Assembly (NCBI RefSeq): GCF_002261185.1
Contig: NZ_NEVQ01000012.1
Span: 434,001 to 498,000, forward strand
Reading direction: 5' to 3'
Source of the DNA: Bordetella genomosp. 4
GTDB lineage: Bacteria; Pseudomonadota; Gammaproteobacteria; Burkholderiales; Burkholderiaceae_B
DNA: 64,000 bases
The notes below the pieces were generated by a model. That model saw only the letters and a program-made list of their open reading frames with translations. It was not told the DNA's origin and searched no databases. Every line of letters begins with the position of its first letter. Position 1 is the stretch's first letter. This document shows positions 54,062 through 60,929 of this stretch, piece after piece. The translations under genes and the position numbers were made by a program.

Positions 54062-54880
54062 TCATTGGCTGGACCCATCTTCCACGGTTGATGGCCAGTA
54101 GTAAGCGTCTGGTGTGGATCGCGCGCCAAAGATCGCTTGTCCCACGCGCACAACCGTTGCGCCTTCCTCAATGGCGATTTCATAATCGCCGGACATGCCC
54201 ATCGACAGCTCGTCGAGTGCGATGCCGCTTGGCGCCTCTTGGCGTAGCCTGTCCCGCAGTTCACGCAATCGCACGAAGCATTGGCGGACGCGCTCGGTTT
54301 CAGCGGAAAACAATGCAAGCGTCATGAATCCACGCACTCGCAGCGCTGCAAATGCCGGCAGCGCCTTGAGAAATGCGGCCACGTCATCTGGCGGCAGGCC
54401 ATACTTGCTTGCCTCGCCTGATGTGTTGACTTGCACAAACACATCCAACGCGCGGCCTTCGGTCTGCAAACGCCGATCCAACGCCTCAGCTATACGCAGA
54501 CTGTCCAATGCCTGAAACTCGGTAGCGAAGCGAGCCACCAGCTTGGCTTTGTTGGTCTGCAAATGGCCGATCACTGACCAATGCAAATCGGTCAGGTCTG
54601 CCATGGCCTCCCATTTTCGGTAAGCCTCCTGAGGCTTGTTCTCGCCCAGCAGCCTGCAGCCGGCCGCATAGGCGAGACGGATGCTTGCCTCATCTTTGGT
54701 TTTGCTCACAGGCAGCAGACGCACGCCAGCCGGATCGCGCCCGACTCGCTGACACGCCGCAGTAATGCGTGCATAGACGTCGGCCAGATTGCGGCGGAAA
54801 TCCTCTACCGATTCTGCCTGTGGCCATCGGCCATGCTGGTCGTGCAAAGTGGGGGTTTCTAAAGTGATGTCAGCCTTCAC
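54062..54880 (-). CDS. YggS family PLP-binding homeostasis protein
   Basis: A pyridoxal-phosphate carrier protein with no known catalytic activity, needed for PLP and amino-acid balance. The PLP Lys is in LLPVSKTKDEASIRLAYAAG; further blocks are HWSVIGHLQTNKAKLVARFA, VQVNTSGEASKYGL, LSMGMSGDYEIAIEEG and VRVGQAIFG. The start is uncertain. The GTG at 54880 has GAGG 8 nt upstream and gives 272 residues, already longer than usual. ATGs at 54964 and 54940 would add an unlikely basic extension. It diverges from the Rrf2 gene. Confidence 0.88.
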   Translation of the reverse strand: MKADITLETPTLHDQHGRWPQAESVEDFRRNLADVYARITAACQRVGRDPAGVRLLPVSKTKDEASIRLAYAAGCRLLGENKPQEAYRKWEAMADLTDLHWSVIGHLQTNKAKLVARFATEFQALDSLRIAEALDRRLQTEGRALDVFVQVNTSGEASKYGLPPDDVAAFLKALPAFAALRVRGFMTLALFSAETERVRQCFVRLRELRDRLRQEAPSGIALDELSMGMSGDYEIAIEEGATVVRVGQAIFGARSTPDAYYWPSTVEDGSSQ

Positions 54881-55057
54881 AGTGTAAGCCTCGATTGGTC
54901 GACGTGGTTTCAGTGCGTGCAGGCGAGTAAGCCTCACCATTGTGAGATGAGGTTCACCGCACATTCACTTTAGCGCAAGCTTGGGAAAATCCGCCGCGAG
55001 TATGATTGATAATGCAGAGTATCTAATAAGTTTGGCTTCGGCCTTGATGCGCTACCC

Positions 55058-55528
55058 ATGAGAACTGATAGCCGCCTTTCCCGCATGCTGCACGTACTGC
55101 TGCACATGGCACGTGCCAACGAGCCCATGACATCCGAGCAGATCGCGCGCATGTTGGACACCAATGCCGCCGTTGTCCGTCGCACCATGGCGGGCCTGCG
55201 CATGGCCGGTTATGTGCAATCTGACAAGGGCCATCATGGCGGCTGGCGCCTGGCTTGCGGGCTGGACCGTATTACGCTGCTCGATGTGCATCAAGCAGTT
55301 GGCGGCCCGCGCATCTTTGCGATTGGCGCCGACCGTGACAATCCCGACTGCGCCGTAGAGCGCGTGGTCAACGCGGCAATTGCGGACGCCTTGCATCAGG
55401 CCGAGGTTCTGCTGGTGCAGCGGTTGGGGGCGGTCAGTCTAGCCGACTTGGCGGGGCAGTTCGACGCATTGTGTCGTGCGGCTCCTTCTAATGCGAAAAC
55501 GAAATCCAGCCATTGGCCACGGCCCTGA
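55058..55528 (+). CDS. Rrf2 family transcriptional regulator
   Basis: A 156-residue winged-helix regulator: LSRMLHVLLHMARANEPMTS, IARMLDTNAAVVRRTMAGLR, GGWRLA wing. Only one cysteine lies in the sensor region, so it lacks the three-Cys iron-sulfur site of IscR or NsrR and belongs with the YwnA-like, cluster-free group. It precedes a flavoprotein gene by about 100 bp, with a GTATC-N7-GATAC palindrome between, and probably represses it. Confidence 0.9.
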   Translation: MRTDSRLSRMLHVLLHMARANEPMTSEQIARMLDTNAAVVRRTMAGLRMAGYVQSDKGHHGGWRLACGLDRITLLDVHQAVGGPRIFAIGADRDNPDCAVERVVNAAIADALHQAEVLLVQRLGAVSLADLAGQFDALCRAAPSNAKTKSSHWPRP

Positions 55529-55584
55529 GTCGTTGTTCGATTCCTGACTGAACGTGCTTATATCGCCAGAGTTCGAACTTTAAT

Positions 55585-55601
55585 GTATCATTAAAAGATA
55601 C
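55585..55601 (+). promoter_or_regulatory. Palindrome upstream of the flavoprotein gene (Rrf2 site candidate)
   Basis: GTATC (55585-55589) and GATAC (55597-55601) form an inverted repeat with a 7-bp AT spacer, 33 bp before the flavoprotein ATG. Another GTATC lies at 55019-55023, just upstream of the rrf2 ATG. Binding by the adjacent Rrf2 regulator is inferred. Confidence 0.45.
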
Positions 55602-55633
55602 GTGAAATTGAATGCACATAGGTGAGATTTACG

Positions 55634-56521
55634 ATGGACTACGACGTGATCATCATTGGGGGCAGTTATGCCGGTATGTCAGCCGGCCTGCAGTTAGCAC
55701 GTGCGCGCCGTAAAGTGTTGGTGATTGATGCTGGACAGCGTCGTAATCGATACGCTACCCATTCGCACGGCTTTCTCACCCAAGACGGCAGGCCTCCTGA
55801 ACAGATCGCCGCCGCGGGCCGAGCACAGCTCATGCGCTATGCCACCGTGCAGTGGTTGGACGACTGGGTAGAGGTCGCCGAGCCCGTTGACGGCGGGTTT
55901 CGAATCGTTGCGCAACGGGGCTCCGCGCATACTGCGCAACGCCTCATCCTCGCCACGGGGGTGCAGGATGAACTACCGGAATTGCCCGGTTTGACACAGC
56001 GTTGGGGCAAACACGTGTTCCATTGCCCCTATTGTCACGGCTATGAATTGCAGCAGGGGCATATCGGTGTGCTGGCCGTGTCGGCGATGTCGCTACATCA
56101 GGCGCTGATGTTGCCAGATTGGGGCGCGACGACGTTGTTCCTGAATGACGCATTCGAGCCGGATGCCGAGCAACTGGCACATTTGACGGCTCGGAGTGTG
56201 CGAGTAGAACGAGGCAGGGTGGCGCGTCTGGACGGTGAGGCTGTTGATGTGGTGATGCAAGACGGACGCGTATTCTCGTTGGCGGGCTTGTTCGTCGCCA
56301 CGCGCGTGCGTCCGGGCGCATTGGCGGCTCAACTCGGGTGCGAATTGGAAGAAGGTCCGCTAGGTCCCTATGTGAAAGCCGATTTCACACGGGCGACGAC
56401 GATATCCGGCGTATTTGCTTGCGGCGACTTGGCCCGTCCCGCAGGGTCGGTGGCCCTGGCAGTGGGCGACGGCGCCATGGCGGGGGCTGCCGCACATCGT
56501 TCGCTGATGTTCGGTTTGTGA
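55634..56521 (+). CDS. Thioredoxin-reductase-like NAD(P)/FAD oxidoreductase
   Basis: A 295-residue flavoprotein from the ATG at 55634 (an in-frame GTG at 55622 is less likely). FAD motif DVIIIGGSYAGMSAGLQLAR, active-site pair HCPYCHGYEL, and the C-terminal FAD motif GVFACGDLARPAGSVALAVG. The NAD(P)-binding segment GVLAVSAMSLHQAL departs from the usual GxGxxA motif, so cofactor use may be altered. It probably reduces a small disulfide or another substrate rather than thioredoxin. It follows an Rrf2 regulator. Confidence 0.87.
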   Translation: MDYDVIIIGGSYAGMSAGLQLARARRKVLVIDAGQRRNRYATHSHGFLTQDGRPPEQIAAAGRAQLMRYATVQWLDDWVEVAEPVDGGFRIVAQRGSAHTAQRLILATGVQDELPELPGLTQRWGKHVFHCPYCHGYELQQGHIGVLAVSAMSLHQALMLPDWGATTLFLNDAFEPDAEQLAHLTARSVRVERGRVARLDGEAVDVVMQDGRVFSLAGLFVATRVRPGALAAQLGCELEEGPLGPYVKADFTRATTISGVFACGDLARPAGSVALAVGDGAMAGAAAHRSLMFGL

Positions 56522-56530
56522 TGGCCCGTA

Positions 56531-57205
56531 TCAGCCAGCGGCGGGCCGAGCGCTGGCGCGTGCGGCTTCGTATTCGGCGAACGGTCGCAAGTGATCAGCC
56601 AGCGCCTTTCGAAATGCTGGCCGTGCCTCGCAGCGCAACTGATAAGCCTGCAGCGCGGGTCGGTCGCTGACCAGCGAAGTATCGCGCAAGATGCGCAATA
56701 CGGTGGTCATCATCAAGTCCCCGACGGTAAAGCGGTCTTCCAGATAGTCGCGCTCACCTAGCCACTGCGCCAATTCGTCCAGGCGCTTGCACACCGCCTG
56801 CTCCGCGGTCGGGAGGGCCGGCGCCGCCCATGGCTCATTGACATGGAAAATCATCAGCCCGCCAAGGTGCGAGATAGGGGGCTCCACTGTGTTCAACGCC
56901 GCCAATGTCCATGCGCGCGCACGTGCGCGGCCTTGCGTGTCGGCGGGCAGCAATGCATCGCTACGCTCGGCGATCTCCAGCACGATGGCTCCGGATTCGA
57001 ATAGCTTGAGGTCGCCATCTTCGATGGTGGGGACTTGCCCAAAGGGCTGCAATGCCCTGTATTCCGGGCTGGTTTGGTCTTTCACGCCGATCAGCTTCTC
57101 TTCGTAGGGGATACCGGCTTCCTCGAGCGCCCAGCGCACGCGTAGATCGCGCACCAAACCCTGCGCAAAAGGGGGTACCCAACGGAATGTAGTAAGAGTG
57201 ATCAT
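56531..57205 (-). CDS. Glutathione S-transferase family protein
   Basis: A 224-residue GST from the ATG at 57205, with GGAG about 9 nt upstream. N-terminal thioredoxin fold with ITLTTFRWVPPFAQGLVRDL, cis-Pro block PFGQVPTIED and GSH contact FESGAIVLEIAER. The helical domain contains RFTVGDLMMTTVLRIL. It converges on the flavoprotein gene 9 nt away. Substrate unknown. Confidence 0.88.
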   Translation of the reverse strand: MITLTTFRWVPPFAQGLVRDLRVRWALEEAGIPYEEKLIGVKDQTSPEYRALQPFGQVPTIEDGDLKLFESGAIVLEIAERSDALLPADTQGRARARAWTLAALNTVEPPISHLGGLMIFHVNEPWAAPALPTAEQAVCKRLDELAQWLGERDYLEDRFTVGDLMMTTVLRILRDTSLVSDRPALQAYQLRCEARPAFRKALADHLRPFAEYEAARASARPAAG

Positions 57206-57286
57206 GGGGCGCTCCAAGCGACTTCGGCATTCGTGCCGACCAGAAAAGGGCGTAGCCGCAACGCTACGGGATGGGTGCGATTGGGC

Positions 57287-57712
57287 TCAGCCTGCGAAAT
57301 GCCGCACGAGTTTGTCCAACGCGCCGCCCCAGCCCTCTTCGTGACTAGCGCGCGTGGCTTCGTCCTGCAGGCCGCTGTGTGTAAACGTGAGTTCGGTGCC
57401 GGTGTCAGTAGCGCGCAATGCAAATTCGACGCGCGACTCGCCACCGTCTTCGTCATCGGACCAGCGCCAACTCATCGCCAGATGATGTGGAGGGTCGACG
57501 CGCAGGTATTCGCCACTGCTTTCATGTTCGCTCCCGTCGAGCATGCGAAATCTCACTCGGAAACGGCCGCCGACCCGGACATCGGTTTCGGCGAGAAGCA
57601 CTGGCCCCCCGTCGGGACCCCACCAGCACGCGATGCCGTCAGATGTGGTCAAAGCATCGAATACCGTAGCGGGCTGTGCCGCGATACGTCTCACAAGAGT
57701 CAGGCTGGTCAT
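57287..57712 (-). CDS. SRPBCC (AHSA1-like) domain protein
   Basis: A 141-residue START/Bet v1-fold protein. It opens TLVRRIAAQPATVFDALTTS and contains WWGPDGGPV and GGRFRVRFRMLDGSEHESSG; the C-terminal helix is in HEEGWGGALDKLVRHF. Such proteins bind small hydrophobic ligands. The ATG overlaps the arsR stop by 4 nt; ArsR-SRPBCC pairs are common, with the regulator controlling its partner. Confidence 0.9.
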   Translation of the reverse strand: MTSLTLVRRIAAQPATVFDALTTSDGIACWWGPDGGPVLLAETDVRVGGRFRVRFRMLDGSEHESSGEYLRVDPPHHLAMSWRWSDDEDGGESRVEFALRATDTGTELTFTHSGLQDEATRASHEEGWGGALDKLVRHFAG

Positions 57713-58059
57713 TTTTCGGGTCTCCGTTGAGCTTCCTGGCTTTCCGCGTAGGCAGCCAGGCGATCGAGGCTATGGGTCCAGAAATGCTCGTAGCGACGTA
57801 GCCAATCCATCGCGGCCTGCATGGGGGCAGGCGATAGGCGAACGGTAACGGTGCGTCCCGTCTTGGTGCGGATGATGAGTCCGGCATCGTCAAGGACGTC
57901 CAGGTGTTTCATGACGGCTGGCAGCTTGATGGAAAATGGCTGCGCCAACTGGCTGACCGTCGCACTTCCTTCCTGCTCGAGTCGTGCCAGGATGGCGCGG
58001 CGGGTCGGGTCTCCCAACGCTGCAAACGTCCGATCCAAGGTCTGATAATAGTTCACCAT
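57709..58059 (-). CDS. ArsR family regulator (SdpR/SRPBCC-linked type)
   Basis: A 116-residue winged-helix repressor from the ATG at 58059. It has TFAALGDPTRRAILARLEQE, the HTH VSQLAQPFSIKLPAVMKHLD and the wing IRTKTGRTVTVRLSPAPM. No metal-binding cysteines are seen, so it is not an arsenic sensor. A perfect 16-bp palindrome covers its own start codon, indicating autorepression. A longer reading from 58146 would place that operator inside the gene and is rejected. Confidence 0.9.
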   Translation of the reverse strand: MVNYYQTLDRTFAALGDPTRRAILARLEQEGSATVSQLAQPFSIKLPAVMKHLDVLDDAGLIIRTKTGRTVTVRLSPAPMQAAMDWLRRYEHFWTHSLDRLAAYAESQEAQRRPEK

Positions 58060-58067
58060 ATGGTGAA
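58052..58067 (-). promoter_or_regulatory. Perfect palindrome over the arsR start codon
   Basis: TTCACCATATGGTGAA is a perfect 16-bp inverted repeat that contains the ATG of arsR. A dimeric repressor bound here would block transcription of arsR and the overlapping SRPBCC gene. Confidence 0.75.
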
Positions 58068-58308
58068 GTATTTGCCAAGTGCCGTCGATTGTCAACTCAA
58101 TCGGCTGTTGGCCGCCACAGAGGCCAGCGACTGAAAGGTCGCCCACGTGAGGCGCGACTCTGCATACTTTTGCCCTGTGCCGTCACGAATCAGTCAAGAA
58201 TTGTCAATTTTCATTGAAGATTGATATACACAAACGTAAGCATATGTATAGTGATGCATAATTAGTACCTAATGTATTATTTGTAACTTTTTTGGTGTGA
58301 AATCATAC

Positions 58309-58335
58309 CGACAAGACGGCTTTCGTGTCTTGTCG
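58309..58335 (+). promoter_or_regulatory. Perfect 9-bp hairpin in the ibrA upstream region
   Basis: CGACAAGAC (58309-58317) pairs perfectly with GTCTTGTCG (58327-58335) over a 9-nt loop, 48 nt before the ibrA-like ATG. No T tract follows, so it is not a standard terminator. It may be a leader structure or an operator. The region just upstream is strongly AT-rich. Confidence 0.5.
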
Positions 58336-58382
58336 TAACAATTTGAACCTTTGGGCGATAGCAACCAGGAGAGGGACGTCGT

Positions 58383-59609
58383 ATGACGGCCAAGCAGTAC
58401 CAGGACGTGAATGTCTACGAAGCAGCAAAAGATCGTCTACGTATGGTCTTGACGCAATTTCAACGAGTTTGTGTTGCCTTTTCCGGAGGCAAGGATAGCT
58501 CGGTACTGCTGCATTTGGCGCTGGAAGTCTCCCGGGAACTGGGCCGCGGAGAAGTGCATGCCGTGTTTATCGACCTCGAAGGTCAGTATGAGTCGACCAT
58601 CGAGCACGTCAAGGAAATGTTCGATCGGCCCGACGTCCGCGGTTGGTGGATATGTTTACCGATAAATCTGCGTAACGCCTCCAGCCTTCAGGAGCCCTAT
58701 TGGTGCGCCTGGGAGCCTGGACGTGAGCAGGACTGGATCCGGCCGATGCCTGATCACTGCCGGGTGATCAAGGATCAGGATTATTTCCCCTTTTATCGCT
58801 ACCGGATGGAGTTCGAAGAATTTTTTCCGGCATTCAACGAGTGGATGTGCCGTGACGGCGTATCCACGGCCATTCTGGTGGGCATTCGGTCCGATGAGTC
58901 GCTCAACCGGTATCTGGCTATCAAGCGCCGTGCGGGTGTCAAGAAGTTTGCCTGGACTGCCCCCGGAGACAAAGAGCCGATTGCATGGAGCGCTCGGGAT
59001 CACCTCCATGGCAAAGCGATTACTTTTTTCCCTATTTACGATTGGCGTTTCAGCGACCTGTGGCGCTATACGGCTGATCAGGGTAATTCATACAACCGTT
59101 TGTACGATCGTATGTATCGTGCCGGCGTTCTCTTCTCGCAGATGAGGGTGTGCCAGCCCTATGGAGATGATCAACGCAAAGGGTTGGATCTGTTTCATCA
59201 GATCGAGCCGCAGACTTGGTTTCGCGTAGTCGCCCGTGTGGCCGGCGCCAACTGCGGTGCTCGCTATTCGCGCCAGAAGTTCTTGGGCTATCGCGGCGGG
59301 ATGGGACTGCCGCCGACGTTTTCTACATGGAAACAGTACAGCGAGTTTCTGCTTCACAGCCTGCCGCAAGAAGTACGACAGGTGTATATGCGCCGCATCA
59401 AGGCATTCATCGATTGGTGGGTGGCTCGTGACTATCCACTTGCGGCTTGGCCTGATGCAGGCACACCAGCGCTGGAGAATCAGCGCGCCCAGCCTTCCTG
59501 GCGCCGGGTGGCCATGTCATTGCTGAAGCAGGACATGGCGCGATCATTGTCGTTTGGCTACGCCAAGCGTGACCTGAAGGAATTGTCTGTGACGGGGAAG
59601 AGAGGATGA
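58383..59609 (+). CDS. IbrA-like PAPS-reductase family protein (DUF3440)
   Basis: A 408-residue protein. The N-terminal PP-loop domain has CVAFSGGKDSSVLLHLAL (P-loop SGGKDSS at 34-40), VFIDLEGQYESTIEHV and WICLPINLRNASSLQEPYWC. The middle has AILVGIRSDESLNRYLAI and FPIYDWRFSDLWRY. The C-terminal DUF3440 part follows. It matches IbrA of E. coli ECOR strains, reported with IbrB to activate eib genes; chemistry is unproven, but PP-loop enzymes activate substrates by adenylation. AGGAGAGGG lies about 8 nt before the ATG. It overlaps the next gene by 4 nt. Confidence 0.85.
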   Translation: MTAKQYQDVNVYEAAKDRLRMVLTQFQRVCVAFSGGKDSSVLLHLALEVSRELGRGEVHAVFIDLEGQYESTIEHVKEMFDRPDVRGWWICLPINLRNASSLQEPYWCAWEPGREQDWIRPMPDHCRVIKDQDYFPFYRYRMEFEEFFPAFNEWMCRDGVSTAILVGIRSDESLNRYLAIKRRAGVKKFAWTAPGDKEPIAWSARDHLHGKAITFFPIYDWRFSDLWRYTADQGNSYNRLYDRMYRAGVLFSQMRVCQPYGDDQRKGLDLFHQIEPQTWFRVVARVAGANCGARYSRQKFLGYRGGMGLPPTFSTWKQYSEFLLHSLPQEVRQVYMRRIKAFIDWWVARDYPLAAWPDAGTPALENQRAQPSWRRVAMSLLKQDMARSLSFGYAKRDLKELSVTGKRG

Positions 59610-60082
59610 GTTCGTCACGAGGATATGTGTTTGAAGTGCGCCGTTCATTTGATGACGAGACGGCTTTTTTCGCCAAGATGGGGCGCTTCTTTGCCAGCGC
59701 TACGGTACGGCGAGAGTGTGGTGGATATCCGCTGAACGATGGTCCGCGGCATCGGTGGTTCACCGTCCGTCAGGAGAATGATTCCAGGATTCTCGGGTTC
59801 GTCAGTATTGAGCATCAGGCTGACGAGGTACGCATCCGGGAAGGTTATCTGCGAGTGGAAGCGCGCGACAAAGGTTTGTTTCGTGAGCTCCGCACTCGTG
59901 TTCTCGCATACATCGACGAGCGGGGACTGGCAGCCAAGGTGCAGGTCCTGCAGTCGAATGTGCATCTTCTGACGCCCTACGGGTTCGAAGTCCACAGTGT
60001 CAGGGGGCAGTGGGTCACATTGAAGAGAGAGCGATATGTTGAAAGTAGAGCAGCTGATCAGTCGTGCTGCAGCGTTGTTTGA
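59606..60082 (+). CDS. GNAT-like acyltransferase in the ibr cassette
   Basis: A 158-residue protein starting at an ATGA overlap with ibrA. The C-terminal half has a GNAT-like pattern: EGYLRVEARDKGLFRELRTR for the CoA-binding motif and NVHLLTPYGFEVHSVRGQWV for the last motif with YGF. The N-terminal half begins VFEVRRSFDDETAFFAKMGR. The assignment is by pattern and should be held loosely. It overlaps the ibrB-like start by 47 nt. GNAT-fold proteins occur in some DNA modification systems (Mu Mom), one possible reading of this trio. Confidence 0.6.
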   Translation: MSSSRGYVFEVRRSFDDETAFFAKMGRFFASATVRRECGGYPLNDGPRHRWFTVRQENDSRILGFVSIEHQADEVRIREGYLRVEARDKGLFRELRTRVLAYIDERGLAAKVQVLQSNVHLLTPYGFEVHSVRGQWVTLKRERYVESRAADQSCCSVV

Positions 60083-60671
60083 TGAGTTGGATGGCCTGCC
60101 TTTGCCTGAACGGGTAGAGGCCATAAACGGTATACGCAGGGCGTTGCGCGATCACAGTCCTTTCGCTGGCGAACCTGTTGATTGTGTCCAGTGGGTGCCC
60201 GTGAGCCAAGTCGAAGGCAATGACTACAATCCCAACACTGTTGCACCGCCGGAAATGAAACTGCTTGAGTTATCTATCGGCGTGGATGGCTACACCCAGC
60301 CAATCGTGGCTCACGAACACCAAGAGAATGAATATGTCGTGGTAGATGGATTCCATCGCCAGCGAATCGCAAAAAAGAATGGGCCCATCCGTAAACGCTT
60401 GCATGGCTATCTGCCATTGGTCTGTATTCAATCAGAGCGAAGCAATATTGCAGATCGTATCGGCGCTACGATACGGCACAATCGTGCGCGCGGCGTTCAT
60501 GCCGTAATGCCGATGACTGATATCGTGGTTCGGTTGCTCAAAGAAGGATGGCACGAAGACGAAGTCGCCCAAAGGTTAGGCATGGACGCAGACGAAGTCC
60601 TGCGCTTTAAACAAGTATCGGGACTGCCGGAATTATTTCGCGACAGCGAGTATTCGAAGTCTTGGAAATAG
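60036..60671 (+). CDS. IbrB-like ParB/Srx-fold protein
   Basis: A 211-residue protein with GAGAGAG about 5 nt before its ATG, starting inside the previous gene. The ParB N-terminal-like domain has VPVSQVEGNDYNPNTVAPPE, LLELSIGVDGYTQPIVAHEH, and the ParB box equivalent YVVVDGFHRQRIAKKNG. A helix-turn-helix-like segment follows: DEVAQRLGMDADEVLRFKQV. IbrB acts with IbrA in activating eib adhesin genes in E. coli. ParB-fold proteins bind DNA and some hydrolyse CTP or ATP. It lies about 260 bp before the trimeric autotransporter gene. Confidence 0.82.
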   Translation: MLKVEQLISRAAALFDELDGLPLPERVEAINGIRRALRDHSPFAGEPVDCVQWVPVSQVEGNDYNPNTVAPPEMKLLELSIGVDGYTQPIVAHEHQENEYVVVDGFHRQRIAKKNGPIRKRLHGYLPLVCIQSERSNIADRIGATIRHNRARGVHAVMPMTDIVVRLLKEGWHEDEVAQRLGMDADEVLRFKQVSGLPELFRDSEYSKSWK

Positions 60672-60929
60672 CTTTTTCGTGCTGCAAATCGAGCGCCGCC
60701 GACATATCACGCGCACATAATGAAAACACTATGGATTGAGTGAAGTATTGCGTTAGTTTGCGTGATTGTTTCGTTCGTTATGCATATCAGTCAAAAGATA
60801 ATGAATCACGTGCTTTTATAGAAAATTATACCCGTTCCCTTGCCACAATTACGCTTGGTTATGGACCGTAGTGTCCAGTAAAGATCAACGGAACAGAGCA
60901 ACGGCATACCAGCCGTAGGGGCGCGGGAA

